Below, piece after piece: positions 46,028 through 56,099 of a stretch of 64,000 bases of DNA (its first letter is position 1; every line of letters begins with the position of its first letter). The notes under the pieces were generated by a model. That model worked only from the letters and a program-made list of their open reading frames with translations, ran no database searches and was not told the DNA's origin. The stretch is from the NCBI RefSeq assembly GCF_030814475.1, contig NZ_JAUSVF010000001.1, positions 3,478,001 through 3,542,000 of the forward strand, written 5' to 3'. The stretch comes from Pararhizobium capsulatum DSM 1112. GTDB taxonomy: Bacteria; Pseudomonadota; Alphaproteobacteria; Rhizobiales; Rhizobiaceae. The position numbers and the translations under genes are program-made.

Positions 46028-47077
46028 TTACGCAGCAGGCTTGCCTTGCGCCAACGCCGCACGAACAAGCGGCGCGACCTTGGTGCCATAGAGCTCGATG
46101 CCACGCATGATCTGGTCATGAGGCATCAGGCCGATCGCCATCTGCAACAGGAAGCGATCATTCTTGAAGATACGCTGGTGGCGGACGATCTTTTCCGCGA
46201 CCGTCTCGGGATCACCCAGGAACAGATTGCCGTTCGGCCCGATCGACTGGTTGAAATGCGCCCGGCTCGTCGGCCCCCAACCCCGCTCGCGGCCGATACG
46301 GTTCATAACTTCCGCCTGCGGGCCGTAGAACTGGTCGGCCGCCTGGTCCGTCGTGTCAGCTATGAAGCCGTGAACATTGATGCTGGTCTTGAGCTTCGAC
46401 GCATCTTGACCGGCGCGGCGCGCGGCCTCGCGATAGAGATCGAACAGGGGCGCATAGCGCGCGGGCTCGCCGCCGATGATCGCAAGCGCGACCGGCAGAC
46501 CGAGCGTACCGGCCCGCGCCACCGATTGCGGCGTGCCGCCGACGGCAATCCAGATCGGTATCCTGTCCTGCAGCGGACGCGGATAAACGCCACGCCCATG
46601 AATGGAGGCCCGCTTGCTGCCTTCCCAAGTGACCGTTTCGCCGTCGCGGATGGCCAGAAGAAGATCGAGCTTCTCCGAGAAGAGATCGTCATAATCTTCG
46701 AGATTGTAGCCGAAGAGCGGAAAGGACTCGATGAACGAGCCGCGCCCGGCCATGATCTCTGCCCGGCCCGCCGAAATCAGGTCCAATGTCGCAAATTGCT
46801 GGAATACACGCACGGGATCATCGGAAGACAGAACGGTCACCGCGCTGGTCAACCGGATCGATTTCGTCTTGGCCGCCGCAGCCGCGAGGATGACGGCCGG
46901 CGCAGAGGCGGCGTAATCCGGGCGGTGATGTTCGCCCAACCCGAAGACATCAAGCCCCACCTGATCGGCAAGCTCGATCTCTTCGATCAGGTGGCGAATA
47001 CGCTCCTCACCCTCCACCCCGCGCCCGCTCAGAGCCTCGGGATGAACATCCGCAAATGTGTAAAGACCAAGTTCCAT
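46028..47077 (-). CDS. LLM-class flavin-dependent oxidoreductase
   Basis: A 349-residue luciferase-like monooxygenase. [29 protein letters not shown] and [26 protein letters not shown] are typical of this F420/FMN TIM-barrel family, as are [20 protein letters not shown] and the [17 protein letters not shown] block. The exact substrate cannot be read. Relatives of the same length are annotated only as LLM-class oxidoreductases. Precedes map on the same strand. Confidence 0.88.
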   Translation of the reverse strand: MELGLYTFADVHPEALSGRGVEGEERIRHLIEEIELADQVGLDVFGLGEHHRPDYAASAPAVILAAAAAKTKSIRLTSAVTVLSSDDPVRVFQQFATLDLISAGRAEIMAGRGSFIESFPLFGYNLEDYDDLFSEKLDLLLAIRDGETVTWEGSKRASIHGRGVYPRPLQDRIPIWIAVGGTPQSVARAGTLGLPVALAIIGGEPARYAPLFDLYREAARRAGQDASKLKTSINVHGFIADTTDQAADQFYGPQAEVMNRIGRERGWGPTSRAHFNQSIGPNGNLFLGDPETVAEKIVRHQRIFKNDRFLLQMAIGLMPHDQIMRGIELYGTKVAPLVRAALAQGKPAA

Positions 47078-47206
47078 GCGTGCGACCTATCCTGCCTGAG
47101 CCGCCCAGCGGCTCTCCGTCGCGACTATCTAGTCGCAGCAGATAAAAGATTACAGTTCGCGCATGGAAACAATGTGTTTCAGCGGCTTCGTGGCAGCACT
47201 GAAGCG

Positions 47207-48697
47207 CTAAAATGTACTCAAAGTCCGCTTCACGGCGTTGCGCCAGCCCTTGAACTTTGCCTTTCGCGTCTTGTCGTCCATGGCCGGCTCGAACCGGCGA
47301 TCGCGCGCCCAGGTGGCGGCAAAGTCGGCCTGATCCGGCCAGACACCGGCGCGACTGCCGGCGAGCCAGGCGACACCCAGCGCCGTCGTCTCGAGGATGA
47401 CGGGGCGATCAACGGGTGCATCAAGCAGGTCGGAGAGGCGCTGCATCGTCCAGTCCGACACAACCATGCCGCCATCGACACGCAATACTGTCTCCTTGCC
47501 GTTGCTTGACCAATCCTTGTGCATCGCCTCGAGCAGATCGCGCGTCTGGTAGCAGACGGCCTCAAGCGCCGCGCGGGCGAATTCGTTCGGGCCGGTGTTG
47601 CGGGTCAGACCAAAGATTGCGCCACGGGCATCGGGGTCCCAGTGGGGCGCGCCGAGGCCGGTGAAGGCCGGCACGAGATAAACCTCCTGATGCGGGTCAG
47701 CATCCATGGCCATCGGGCCGGTCTCATAGGCGGCGTTGATGATCTTCAGTCCATCGCGCAGCCATTGCACAGCCGCCCCGGCGATGAAGATCGAGCCTTC
47801 CAGCGCATAAGTCGTCTTGCCCTCAAGGCGGTAGGCAATCGTCGTCAGGAGCCGGTTCTTCGAACGCACCATGTCTTGCCCGGTATTCAGCAGGGCAAAA
47901 CAACCGGTCCCATAGGTAGATTTCAGCATGCCGGGCTCGAAGCAGGCCTGGCCGATGGTGGCCGCCTGTTGGTCGCCGGCAACGCCGAGGATGGGGATCG
48001 CCGCGCCAACGATCTCGGGATCGGTCACACCGAAATCGGCCGCGCAATCCAGCACCTTGGGCAGCATCGTCCGCGGCACCTCGAGCATCTTCAGAAGATA
48101 GTCGTCCCAGTCGTTTTCGACGATATTGAACATCAGAGTGCGGGATGCATTGGTCGCGTCGGTGACAAAGGACTTGCCGCCCGTCAGCCGCCAGATCAGG
48201 AAAGTGTCGATGGTGCCGAAGCAAAGCTCGCCCTTGATCGCGTGCGCCTGCCCATTCTTGACGTTGGACAGCAGCCAGGAGAGCTTCGTTCCTGAAAAAT
48301 ACGGATCGAGCAGCAGGCCGGTCTTCTTCACGACTGCCTTTTCAAAACCCTGCCTTTTCAACGTGTCACAGAAGGATGCCGTGCGGCGATCCTGCCAAAC
48401 GATGGCGTTGTAGATCGGCTTGCCGGTCTTTCTGTCCCAGACGACCACGGTCTCGCGCTGGTTGGTGATACCGATCGCGGAAATGTCGGAAGCCACGAGA
48501 CCGGCATTGCGGATCGCCTCCTGGATCGTGGAGACGACGGTATCCCAGATCTCCTCCGGATCGTGCTCGACCCAGCCGGATTTCAGGAAATATTGCCGGA
48601 ATTCGCGCTGACCGGTGCCGACCACCTTCTGTTCGGCATTGAAAACGATCGCCCGGCTCGATGTCGTGCCCTGATCGATCGCAAGCACGTAACCCAT
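47207..48697 (-). CDS. glpK: Glycerol kinase
   Basis: A 496-residue kinase making glycerol-3-phosphate from glycerol. [14 protein letters not shown] is the phosphate-binding start; [31 protein letters not shown] and the ATP-site [13 protein letters not shown] follow. ATG 48697 follows GGGAGGGAGG; the frame extends 136 codons upstream into AT-rich promoter DNA and is not coding. The usual glpD, glpR and glpF are absent here. Three phased AAACGAA repeats upstream may bind a DeoR-type (GlpR) repressor. Divergent from xdhA. Confidence 0.96.
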   Translation of the reverse strand: MGYVLAIDQGTTSSRAIVFNAEQKVVGTGQREFRQYFLKSGWVEHDPEEIWDTVVSTIQEAIRNAGLVASDISAIGITNQRETVVVWDRKTGKPIYNAIVWQDRRTASFCDTLKRQGFEKAVVKKTGLLLDPYFSGTKLSWLLSNVKNGQAHAIKGELCFGTIDTFLIWRLTGGKSFVTDATNASRTLMFNIVENDWDDYLLKMLEVPRTMLPKVLDCAADFGVTDPEIVGAAIPILGVAGDQQAATIGQACFEPGMLKSTYGTGCFALLNTGQDMVRSKNRLLTTIAYRLEGKTTYALEGSIFIAGAAVQWLRDGLKIINAAYETGPMAMDADPHQEVYLVPAFTGLGAPHWDPDARGAIFGLTRNTGPNEFARAALEAVCYQTRDLLEAMHKDWSSNGKETVLRVDGGMVVSDWTMQRLSDLLDAPVDRPVILETTALGVAWLAGSRAGVWPDQADFAATWARDRRFEPAMDDKTRKAKFKGWRNAVKRTLSTF

Positions 48698-48769
48698 GAT
48701 GGCCTCCCTCCCTTGTGTCGCGCGCGTTTCCTCCCGGCGCGACCTTTTGAAAAACTTCAATACAACAGT

Positions 48770-48800
48770 AAAACGAATGTCAAACGAAAATAAAACGCAA
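48770..48800. promoter_or_regulatory. Three phased AAACGAA repeats upstream of glpK
   Basis: AAACGAA at 48771-48777, AAACGAA at 48782-48788 and AAACGCA at 48793-48799 recur every 11 bases, one helical turn. DeoR-family repressors such as GlpR use direct TTCG-type half-sites (TTCGTTT on the minus strand). They lie 75-105 bases upstream of glpK. Confidence 0.55.
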
Positions 48801-48914
48801 ATTTTTCTGCGTTCTCGCCACCCGGGAAATCTGGCTCTTGCGCTGCAAAACGCAATTGTCACATCAGCGCTTTTGCGCGTAGTCTGATGTGTCGAAATGA
48901 TAAGAAGAGACAAG

Positions 48915-50393
48915 ATGACGGCAACGACTGGCAGCATTCGCTTCATTCTCAACGATCGCGACGTTGCGTTATCCGATCTTTCGCCTACCGCAACGCTCCT
49001 TGATTTCCTGCGCCTCGAGCGCCGGTTGACCGGCACGAAGGAAGGCTGCGCCGAAGGCGACTGCGGCGCCTGCACAGTGCTCGTCGGAAAGCTCGTGGAC
49101 GGCACCCTGATCTATGAAAGCGTTAATGCCTGCATCCGATTCGTCGGCTCGCTCAATGCCACCCACGTCGTCACCGTCGAGCATCTGGCGGGCAGGGATG
49201 GCACGTTGCATCCGGTGCAGCAGGCGATGGCCGATTATCATGGCTCGCAATGCGGCTTTTGCACGCCGGGTTTTGTCATGTCGCTCTATGGTCTCTGGCT
49301 TTCGCGGGATAATCCCGGCCGTGCCGATATCGAAAAGGTGCTGCAAGGCAACCTCTGTCGATGCACGGGCTACGAACCGATCGTGAAAGCGGCCGAAGCG
49401 ATCGCCCACGCCCGTCCGGACAGCCTCTTCGACCCGATCCTGAAAGTACGCGAGGATGTCACCGCACGATTGAAGTCTATAAAGACCGAAGAGACAATCA
49501 TCATCGGCCCCGAAGATGCGCAACTCCTCGTCCCCGGAACGACGGCAGCTTTGACCGAGATCATGGAACGATTGCCCAAGGCCACCATCGTCGCCGGTTC
49601 GACGGATGTCGGGCTGTGGATCACGAAACAGATGCGCGCGATCAATCCGGTCGTGTTCATCAGCGGGCTGGATGCGTTGCAGACCATCGCCGAGAATGCC
49701 GCAGGCATCACCATCGGTGCGGGCGCCAGCTATACCGCCGCCTTCGAAACGCTGGCGCGACGTTTCCCTCCGCTTGGCGGCCTGATCAACCGCATCGGCG
49801 GCGAGCAGGTGCGCAATATGGGTACGATCGGCGGCAACATCGCCAACGGCTCGCCGATCGGTGACAGCCCGCCGCCGCTCATCGCCCTTGGCGCCACTGT
49901 CACGCTGCGCTCTACCGCCGGCCAGCGAACGTTGCCGCTCGAAGATTTCTTCATCCAGTACGGCGTGCAGGATCGGAAGGCTTCCGAGTTCGTCGAGAGC
50001 ATTTTCGTGCCCGCGCTGCCTGAAGCAGATCATTTCGCCGTCTACAAGATCACCAAGCGGCGCGACGAGGACATCTCCGCGCTCTGTGCCGCTTTTCGGG
50101 TCACGCTCGATGCCGGCAACCGTGTCACTGCTGCCCGTATCGCCTTCGGTGGCATGGCCGGAACGCCAAAACGGGCATCCGCCGCAGAGACGGCCTTCGT
50201 CGGTCAACTCTGGAACGAAGAGACGATCAAGGCGGCACAGGCTGCTCTTGAGCAGGATTATCAGCCGCTCACCGACTGGCGTGCGACCGCCGATTATCGC
50301 ATGCTGACCGCTAAAAACCTTTTCACGCGCTTCTTCCTTGAGACATCGGGAGAGCCGGCAGAACTCAAGCGGTTCGCCACCGGGGAGATTTGA
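48915..50393 (+). CDS. xdhA: Xanthine dehydrogenase small subunit
   Basis: A 492-residue subunit carrying the iron-sulfur and FAD parts of xanthine dehydrogenase. N-terminal 2Fe-2S cluster: [12 protein letters not shown]; second cluster: QCGFCTPG and LCRCTGY. The FAD domain spans about 180-400 ([31 protein letters not shown]), then the CO-dehydrogenase flavoprotein C-terminal domain. ATG 48915 fits the iron-sulfur start; ATG 48897 six codons upstream is an alternative. It is first in xdhABC, two bases before xdhB. Confidence 0.95.
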   Translation: MTATTGSIRFILNDRDVALSDLSPTATLLDFLRLERRLTGTKEGCAEGDCGACTVLVGKLVDGTLIYESVNACIRFVGSLNATHVVTVEHLAGRDGTLHPVQQAMADYHGSQCGFCTPGFVMSLYGLWLSRDNPGRADIEKVLQGNLCRCTGYEPIVKAAEAIAHARPDSLFDPILKVREDVTARLKSIKTEETIIIGPEDAQLLVPGTTAALTEIMERLPKATIVAGSTDVGLWITKQMRAINPVVFISGLDALQTIAENAAGITIGAGASYTAAFETLARRFPPLGGLINRIGGEQVRNMGTIGGNIANGSPIGDSPPPLIALGATVTLRSTAGQRTLPLEDFFIQYGVQDRKASEFVESIFVPALPEADHFAVYKITKRRDEDISALCAAFRVTLDAGNRVTAARIAFGGMAGTPKRASAAETAFVGQLWNEETIKAAQAALEQDYQPLTDWRATADYRMLTAKNLFTRFFLETSGEPAELKRFATGEI

Positions 50394-50395
50394 CG

Positions 50396-52747
50396 ATGGA
50401 CCAATCTACCTTCGAAGAGCGCAAGACCATCGCTGGCGGCATGCATGCGAACCTGCGCCACGACAGCGCCCACAAGCATGTCTCCGGCACCGCCGACTAT
50501 ATCGATGACATCCCGGAGCCGGTTGGCACGTTGCACGGCGCACTCGGCATGACCGATCGCGCCCATGCGGAAATCGTCTCCATGGATCTCTCCGATGTCG
50601 AGGCCTATCCGGGCGTCGTCTGCGTGCTGACGGCCCGCGACATGCCCCACAGCAATGACATCAGCCCAAGCCATCTCGACGACGAGCCGGTGCTGGCGGA
50701 TGGCAAGGTGCAGTTCCACGGACAACCGGCCTTTGCCGTGATTGCCGAGACACGCGACATCGCACGACGGGCGGCCCGCAAGGCAAAGATCGTCTACCGC
50801 GATCTGCCGCACTTTACCGATATTACCGACGCGCTGGAAAACGGCGCGGAACTCGTGACCAAGCCGCTGACGCTTTCGCGCGGCGAGGCCGAAGCGGAAC
50901 TGGAACAGAGCCCCCGTCGCCTGCATGGCCGGATGCGCATCGGCGGCCAGGAACATTTTTATCTCGAAAGCCACATCGCCTTTGCCATCCCCGGCGAGGA
51001 CGACGAGATTACCGTCTGGTCATCGACCCAGCATCCGAGCGAAGTCCAGCACATGGTCGGCCATGTGCTCGGCGTGCCCTCCAATGCCGTGACCGTGCAG
51101 GTGCGCCGCATGGGTGGCGGTTTCGGCGGCAAGGAAACCCAGGGCAACCAGTTTGCGGCTCTCGCAGCCGTCTCCGCCAAGAAGCTCGGCCGTGCCGTGA
51201 AATTCCGACCGGATCGTGACGAGGACATGACCGCGACCGGCAAGCGCCACGACTTCCTTGTCGATTACGATGTCGGCTTCGACGACGAGGGCCATATCCA
51301 TGCGGTCAAGGCCAATTATGCCGCACGCTGCGGCTATTCCTCCGACCTTTCCGGCCCAGTCACAGACCGCGCGCTGTTCCATGCCGACAGTTCCTATTTC
51401 TATCCGCATGTGAAGCTGACTTCCCAGCCCTTGAAGACGCATACTGTCTCCAACACAGCCTATCGCGGTTTCGGCGGGCCGCAGGGCATGGTCGGCGGCG
51501 AGCGCATCATCGAGGAAATCGCTTATGCGCTCGGCAAGGACCCGCTCGACATCCGCAAGCTGAATTTCTATGGCGAAAAGGGCAGCGGCCGGGATATCAC
51601 CCCCTATCACCAGCAGGTCGTCGACAACGTCATCCAGCGCGTGGTTTCGGAGCTTGAGGCTAGTGCCGATTATCAGGCCCGGCGGCAGGCGATCATCGAT
51701 TTCAACCGCACCAGCCGCGTCATCCGCAAGGGCATTGCGCTGACGCCGGTGAAATTCGGCATCTCCTTCACCATGACGGCCTTCAACCAGGCCGGCGCTC
51801 TCGTCCATGTCTACCAGGACGGCTCGATCCACCTGAACCATGGCGGCACCGAGATGGGACAGGGGCTGTATACGAAGGTCGCCCAGGTTCTGGCCGACAG
51901 CTTCCAGGTCGATATATCAACCGTCAAGATCACGGCGACCACGACTGGGAAAGTGCCGAACACATCCGCCACCGCCGCCTCTTCCGGCTCCGATCTCAAC
52001 GGCATGGCCGCCTATGATGCCGCGCGCCAGATCAAGGAACGTCTCGTCGCCTTCGCCGCCGAGCGTTGGCAGACCGATCCGGCCAATGTCAGCTTCGTGC
52101 CCAACCACGTGAAGATCGGCGATGAGCGCGTGCCCTTCGCCGACTTCATCAAGCAGGCCTATTTCGCCCGCGTCCAGCTTTCGGCGGCGGGTTTCTACAA
52201 GACACCAAAAATCCATTGGGATCGCACCACAGGCCGCGGTACGCCGTTCTATTATTTCGCCTATGGCGCCTCTGTTTCAGAGGTTTCTATCGATACGCTG
52301 ACCGGCGAATACATGGTCGACCGGGTCGATGTACTTCACGACGTCGGCAAATCGCTGAACCCGGCAATCGATATCGGCCAGATTGAAGGCGCATTCGTGC
52401 AGGGCATGGGCTGGCTGACCACCGAAGAACTCTGGTGGGATGCCAAGGGCCGGCTGCGCACCCATGCGCCCTCCACCTACAAGATCCCGCTTGCCTCCGA
52501 CCGGCCAAAGATCTTCAACGTTAAGCTGGCCGAGTGGTCGGAGAATGCCGAGATGACCATCGGCCGCTCCAAGGCCGTCGGTGAACCGCCTTTCATGCTG
52601 CCAATCTCGGTGCTGGAAGCGCTGTCCATGGCCGTCGCCAGCGTTGCCGACTACCGCGAATGCCCGTGCCTTGACGCCCCGGCGACACCGGAACGGGTAC
52701 TGATGGCAGTGGAACGCCTGCGCGCTGCACAAGCCGGAAAAGCCTGA
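50396..52747 (+). CDS. xdhB: Xanthine dehydrogenase molybdopterin subunit
   Basis: A 783-residue catalytic subunit binding the molybdenum cofactor. It hydroxylates hypoxanthine to xanthine and xanthine to urate. Motifs include RRMGGGFGGKETQ, AYRGFGGPQGM, GGTEMGQGLYTKV and the active-site Glu near the end in KAVGEPPFMLPISV. ATG 50396 follows GGGGAGA; a TTG at 50390 that overlaps the xdhA stop is less likely. The gene is followed 12 bases later by xdhC. Confidence 0.95.
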   Translation: MDQSTFEERKTIAGGMHANLRHDSAHKHVSGTADYIDDIPEPVGTLHGALGMTDRAHAEIVSMDLSDVEAYPGVVCVLTARDMPHSNDISPSHLDDEPVLADGKVQFHGQPAFAVIAETRDIARRAARKAKIVYRDLPHFTDITDALENGAELVTKPLTLSRGEAEAELEQSPRRLHGRMRIGGQEHFYLESHIAFAIPGEDDEITVWSSTQHPSEVQHMVGHVLGVPSNAVTVQVRRMGGGFGGKETQGNQFAALAAVSAKKLGRAVKFRPDRDEDMTATGKRHDFLVDYDVGFDDEGHIHAVKANYAARCGYSSDLSGPVTDRALFHADSSYFYPHVKLTSQPLKTHTVSNTAYRGFGGPQGMVGGERIIEEIAYALGKDPLDIRKLNFYGEKGSGRDITPYHQQVVDNVIQRVVSELEASADYQARRQAIIDFNRTSRVIRKGIALTPVKFGISFTMTAFNQAGALVHVYQDGSIHLNHGGTEMGQGLYTKVAQVLADSFQVDISTVKITATTTGKVPNTSATAASSGSDLNGMAAYDAARQIKERLVAFAAERWQTDPANVSFVPNHVKIGDERVPFADFIKQAYFARVQLSAAGFYKTPKIHWDRTTGRGTPFYYFAYGASVSEVSIDTLTGEYMVDRVDVLHDVGKSLNPAIDIGQIEGAFVQGMGWLTTEELWWDAKGRLRTHAPSTYKIPLASDRPKIFNVKLAEWSENAEMTIGRSKAVGEPPFMLPISVLEALSMAVASVADYRECPCLDAPATPERVLMAVERLRAAQAGKA

Positions 52748-52759
52748 CGGTTTCAGACG

Positions 52760-53584
52760 ATGAACTTCGCAGCCCAAAGTCTGGACGCCTTTCTCGACCG
52801 CGAGTTCAAGCTCGTCATCGTCGAAATCCTCGACGCGCGGGGCTCGACGCCGCGGGAAGCAGGCGCGATCATGCTGGTCTCGCCGACCGATCTGCACGGC
52901 ACCATCGGAGGCGGTCAGATGGAGCATATGGCGATAGACAATGCCCGCGCCTTCCTCGCCGGTGTCAGCGATACCCTCACCATGGATATTCCGCTTGGGC
53001 CTGATATCGGCCAGTGCTGCGGCGGTCGCGTCATCATCGGCTTGCGCATCTGCGATGATGCCGCTCGCGCCGATCTTCACCGGCTGATCGAGGAACGACG
53101 AAACGGCTTTCCGGAAGTTTGGCTGTTCGGTGCCGGCCATGTCGGCCGCGCGCTTGCCGATGCACTGCTTCTATTGCCCCTGAAAACCTACGCGGTGGAG
53201 ACGCGGGAAACGGAACTGGCACAGATGTCCGCCGGTGCGCATCATCGTCTCGTCGCCATGCCGGAAGCGATGGTGAAGGATGTCGCGCCGGGCGGCGCGA
53301 TCGTGATCCTGACCCACGACCACGCATTGGATTTCCTGGTCGCAAAAGAGGCCCTTGCACGAAACGATCTTGCCTATGTCGGCATGATCGGCTCGAAGAC
53401 GAAGCGAGCGACCTTTTCAAGCTGGGGGCGCCGGGAAGGAATGAGCGACGCGGAACTGGCCCGCCTGACGCTTCCCATCGGCGGCACCGCCGTTCCCGAC
53501 AAGCGCCCGGCGGTGATCGCGGCTCTCACAGCCGCGGAAATCATCACCCGCATCAGCAACTACCGCGTCAGTTCGCACTCCTGA
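52760..53584 (+). CDS. xdhC: XdhC molybdenum-cofactor insertion protein
   Basis: A 274-residue chaperone that binds the molybdenum cofactor and delivers it to XdhB. N-terminal XdhC/CoxI domain with EILDARGSTPREAGAIML and GTIGGGQMEHMA; the Cys pair in GPDIGQCCGGRV is thought to hold the cofactor. A Rossmann C-terminal half follows (FGAGHVGRALADAL, and VGMIGSKTKRATF). Length and order match the rhizobial protein. ATG 52760. The end overlaps a short convergent gene by 25 bases. Confidence 0.94.
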   Translation: MNFAAQSLDAFLDREFKLVIVEILDARGSTPREAGAIMLVSPTDLHGTIGGGQMEHMAIDNARAFLAGVSDTLTMDIPLGPDIGQCCGGRVIIGLRICDDAARADLHRLIEERRNGFPEVWLFGAGHVGRALADALLLLPLKTYAVETRETELAQMSAGAHHRLVAMPEAMVKDVAPGGAIVILTHDHALDFLVAKEALARNDLAYVGMIGSKTKRATFSSWGRREGMSDAELARLTLPIGGTAVPDKRPAVIAALTAAEIITRISNYRVSSHS

Positions 53585-53763
53585 CGAGGTTCCCGTCCTT
53601 CAAGAAAACCCAGGTCCCGCTTGATGTAATCCGGGGTAACGTCGAGATCGATCGAGGCGCTGTCCGCGCGGATGCATACCAGAAAATTGCCGGCGGCACG
53701 CCACAGGCGCTGCGGCCAGGATGGCATGTAGAGTTCATGTTTTTCAAAGACTTGAAATGTCAT
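53560..53763 (-). CDS. Small hypothetical protein
   Basis: A 67-residue frame starting at ATG 53763, with AGG spaced eight bases upstream. The C-terminal part DVTPDYIKRDLGFLEGREP has the look of small rhizobial proteins related to DUF1127, whose tails read like DYxxRDIGL. No function can be given. It is tail-to-tail with xdhC, overlapping by 25 bases, and divergent from the LysR gene. The upstream frame to 53844 is possible but lies in the LysR promoter. Confidence 0.5.
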   Translation of the reverse strand: MTFQVFEKHELYMPSWPQRLWRAAGNFLVCIRADSASIDLDVTPDYIKRDLGFLEGREPRQECELTR

Positions 53764-53864
53764 GACGAGACCTGATTTCCATATTGAATGTGGTTGCAGC
53801 TTGCCGCCAAACGTGCTGACATTCCAATCGAACTTCACGCGCATTGCATCAAGAGAACTTATCC

Positions 53865-54761
53865 ATGAAACTGTCTCGACAGATGCCGCTCAATGCGCTG
53901 CGCGTATTCGAAGCAGCGGCGCGCCTGATGAGTTTCACCAGAGCCGGCGAAGAACTCGGCATGACGCAGACGGCGGTCAGCTACCAGATCAAACTCCTGG
54001 AGGATCATATCGGCGAACCGCTGTTTCTCCGGCGCCCCCGGCAGATTTCACTGACGGAGGCAGGCGAACGACTGGCACCGAAGGTCACTCAGGGGTTTGC
54101 AGTGCTGGCGGAAGCGATGGCATCGGTCAGCGACGAAACCGGCCAGATGCTGCATCTCGATTCGACCGCGACCTTCGCCCAGCAATGGCTGACGCGCTAC
54201 CTCGGCTCCTTCCAGCTTCGCCACCCGAACATCGCGGTTCGGCTTTCGACCTCCCCCGTCGTCAATGATTTTGCCAGCACGCAGGCAGATGTCGCCATCC
54301 GCTACGGCCGCGGCCTCTGGCCGGGGTTGAAGGCGCACCGCATCATGCGCATGGATTTCGCGCCCATGCTGAGCCCGAAGCTGGCCGAGCAGGTCGGCGG
54401 CATCCGCGAACCGGCCGACCTCCTGAAACTCTCCATCATCAGCGCCGGCGATGTCTGGTGGGAGCAGTGGTTCACCGCCGCAGGCGTGAAAAACCCGAAT
54501 CTCAAGCGTTTTCCGCCCAACGAACTCGGCACCCAGTCTTTCGATGCCGGCATGGCGATCGCCGGCCAGGGGGTCGCCATCCTGAATCCCCAGCATTTTC
54601 AGGAAGAAGTAGAAAGCGGCAGGCTCTACCAGCCCTTTTCCTTGACCTGTAACGACGGACGCGACTACTGGCTGGTCTATCTCGAAACCCGGAGGCACGT
54701 GCCAAAAATCCGCGCGTTCAAAGATTGGATGCTGAGCGAATTTCCATCGGCGGAAGAATGA
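53865..54761 (+). CDS. LysR-family regulator of the purine cluster
   Basis: A 298-residue regulator of the GcvA-like branch. N-terminal winged helix: LNALRVFEAAARLMSFTRAGEELGMTQTAVSY, then the linker helix and a periplasmic-binding-protein-type effector domain from about residue 90. ATG 53865 starts at MKLSRQMPLNAL; a TTG seven codons upstream would add non-conserved residues. Its position between xdhC and puuD suggests control of purine degradation, with a purine or urate-type ligand, which is inference. It reads in the same direction as both neighbours. Confidence 0.88.
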   Translation: MKLSRQMPLNALRVFEAAARLMSFTRAGEELGMTQTAVSYQIKLLEDHIGEPLFLRRPRQISLTEAGERLAPKVTQGFAVLAEAMASVSDETGQMLHLDSTATFAQQWLTRYLGSFQLRHPNIAVRLSTSPVVNDFASTQADVAIRYGRGLWPGLKAHRIMRMDFAPMLSPKLAEQVGGIREPADLLKLSIISAGDVWWEQWFTAAGVKNPNLKRFPPNELGTQSFDAGMAIAGQGVAILNPQHFQEEVESGRLYQPFSLTCNDGRDYWLVYLETRRHVPKIRAFKDWMLSEFPSAEE

Positions 54762-54860
54762 AATAATCGCTGCGCACTGCTACCACCGGGCCGGAATTGG
54801 CCTTCCCTCACGGGCAAAATTTTCGCAATGTGGCCATGCGGAGGATGAAAGGGGAACTGA

Positions 54861-56099
54861 ATGTACGAATACGCCATTGCCTGGGAATGGCTGGCCTTTG
54901 CCGTCCGCTGGCTGCATGTGATCACCGCCATCGCCTGGATCGGCTCATCCTTCTATTTCATCGCGCTTGACCTCGGCCTCGTGAAACGCCCCGGCCTGCC
55001 GGCTGGCGCCTATGGCGAAGAATGGCAAGTTCACGGTGGGGGCTTCTATCACGTCCAGAAATACCTTGTGGCACCGGCCTCCATGCCGGAACACCTGACC
55101 TGGTTCAAATGGGAAGCCTACACCACCTGGCTTTCCGGCTTCGCCATGCTGTGTCTGGTCTATTACGGTGGCGCAGACCTCTTCCTTGTCGACCGCCACG
55201 TCCTCGACATCACCTCGACGCAGGCAATCCTCATTTCCATGGGCTCGCTCGCCATCGGCTGGATTTTCTACGACCTGCTGTGCAAATCGCCGCTCGGCAA
55301 GAACACCTGGACGCTGATGGGCATCCTCTACGTGGCGCTCGTCGCCATGGCCTGGGGCTACACGCAGGTCTTTACCGGCCGTGCCGCTTTCCTGCATCTC
55401 GGCGCCTTCACCGCGACGATCATGTCGGCCAATGTGTTCTTCATCATCATGCCGAACCAGCGCATCGTCGTCGCCGACCTGATCGCCGGGCGCACGCCGG
55501 ACCCGAAATACGGCGCCATCGCCAAGCAGCGCTCGCTGCACAACAACTACCTGACGCTGCCCGTCATCTTGTTCATGCTGTCGAACCATTATCCGCTGGC
55601 CTTCGCCACGGCCTATAACTGGGTCATCGCCGCCCTCGTCTTCCTGATGGGCGTCACCATCCGCCACTGGTTCAATACCACGCATGCGCGCAAGGGTCGC
55701 CCGACCTGGACCTGGCTGGTGACGCTGCTGATCTTCATCCTGATCATGTGGCTTTCGACCGTGCCGAAGCTGATATCGGGAGAGGACAATGCCGCGGTCT
55801 CCCCGGCCTTCCAGCAATTCGCCTCCAATGCGCATTTTTCGGCCGTGAAGGACACGATCTCAACCCGCTGCAGCATGTGCCATGCGGCAGAGCCCGTCTA
55901 TGAAGGCATCGTGCGACCACCCAAAGGCGTGATGCTGGAAACCGACGGCGAGATCGCCGCCCATGCGCGCGAAATCTACATCCAGGCCGGCCGCAGCCAC
56001 GCCATGCCGCCCGGCAACATCACCGATATGACCAAGGACGAGCGCGCCCTTCTCACGGCATGGTTCGAAAGCGCCACCACGGAAGGCAAGACGGAATGA
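54861..56099 (+). CDS. puuD: Membrane cytochrome-c urate oxidase PuuD
   Basis: A 412-residue integral membrane enzyme oxidising urate to 5-hydroxyisourate, passing electrons to its own heme instead of oxygen. About eight membrane helices fill residues 10-300. The C-terminal soluble domain carries CSMCH (337-341) and a likely axial Met in SHAMPPGN (about 382). This is the type first defined from Agrobacterium. ATG 54861 follows AAAGGGGAA. Its TGA overlaps guaD start by four bases. The two following steps, hiuH and uraD, are on the opposite strand nearby. Confidence 0.95.
   Translation: MYEYAIAWEWLAFAVRWLHVITAIAWIGSSFYFIALDLGLVKRPGLPAGAYGEEWQVHGGGFYHVQKYLVAPASMPEHLTWFKWEAYTTWLSGFAMLCLVYYGGADLFLVDRHVLDITSTQAILISMGSLAIGWIFYDLLCKSPLGKNTWTLMGILYVALVAMAWGYTQVFTGRAAFLHLGAFTATIMSANVFFIIMPNQRIVVADLIAGRTPDPKYGAIAKQRSLHNNYLTLPVILFMLSNHYPLAFATAYNWVIAALVFLMGVTIRHWFNTTHARKGRPTWTWLVTLLIFILIMWLSTVPKLISGEDNAAVSPAFQQFASNAHFSAVKDTISTRCSMCHAAEPVYEGIVRPPKGVMLETDGEIAAHAREIYIQAGRSHAMPPGNITDMTKDERALLTAWFESATTEGKTE

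Noticed and set aside
45866..47509. A 547-codon open frame on the plus strand
   Set aside because: Antisense to the LLM flavoenzyme and glpK; mirror composition only.
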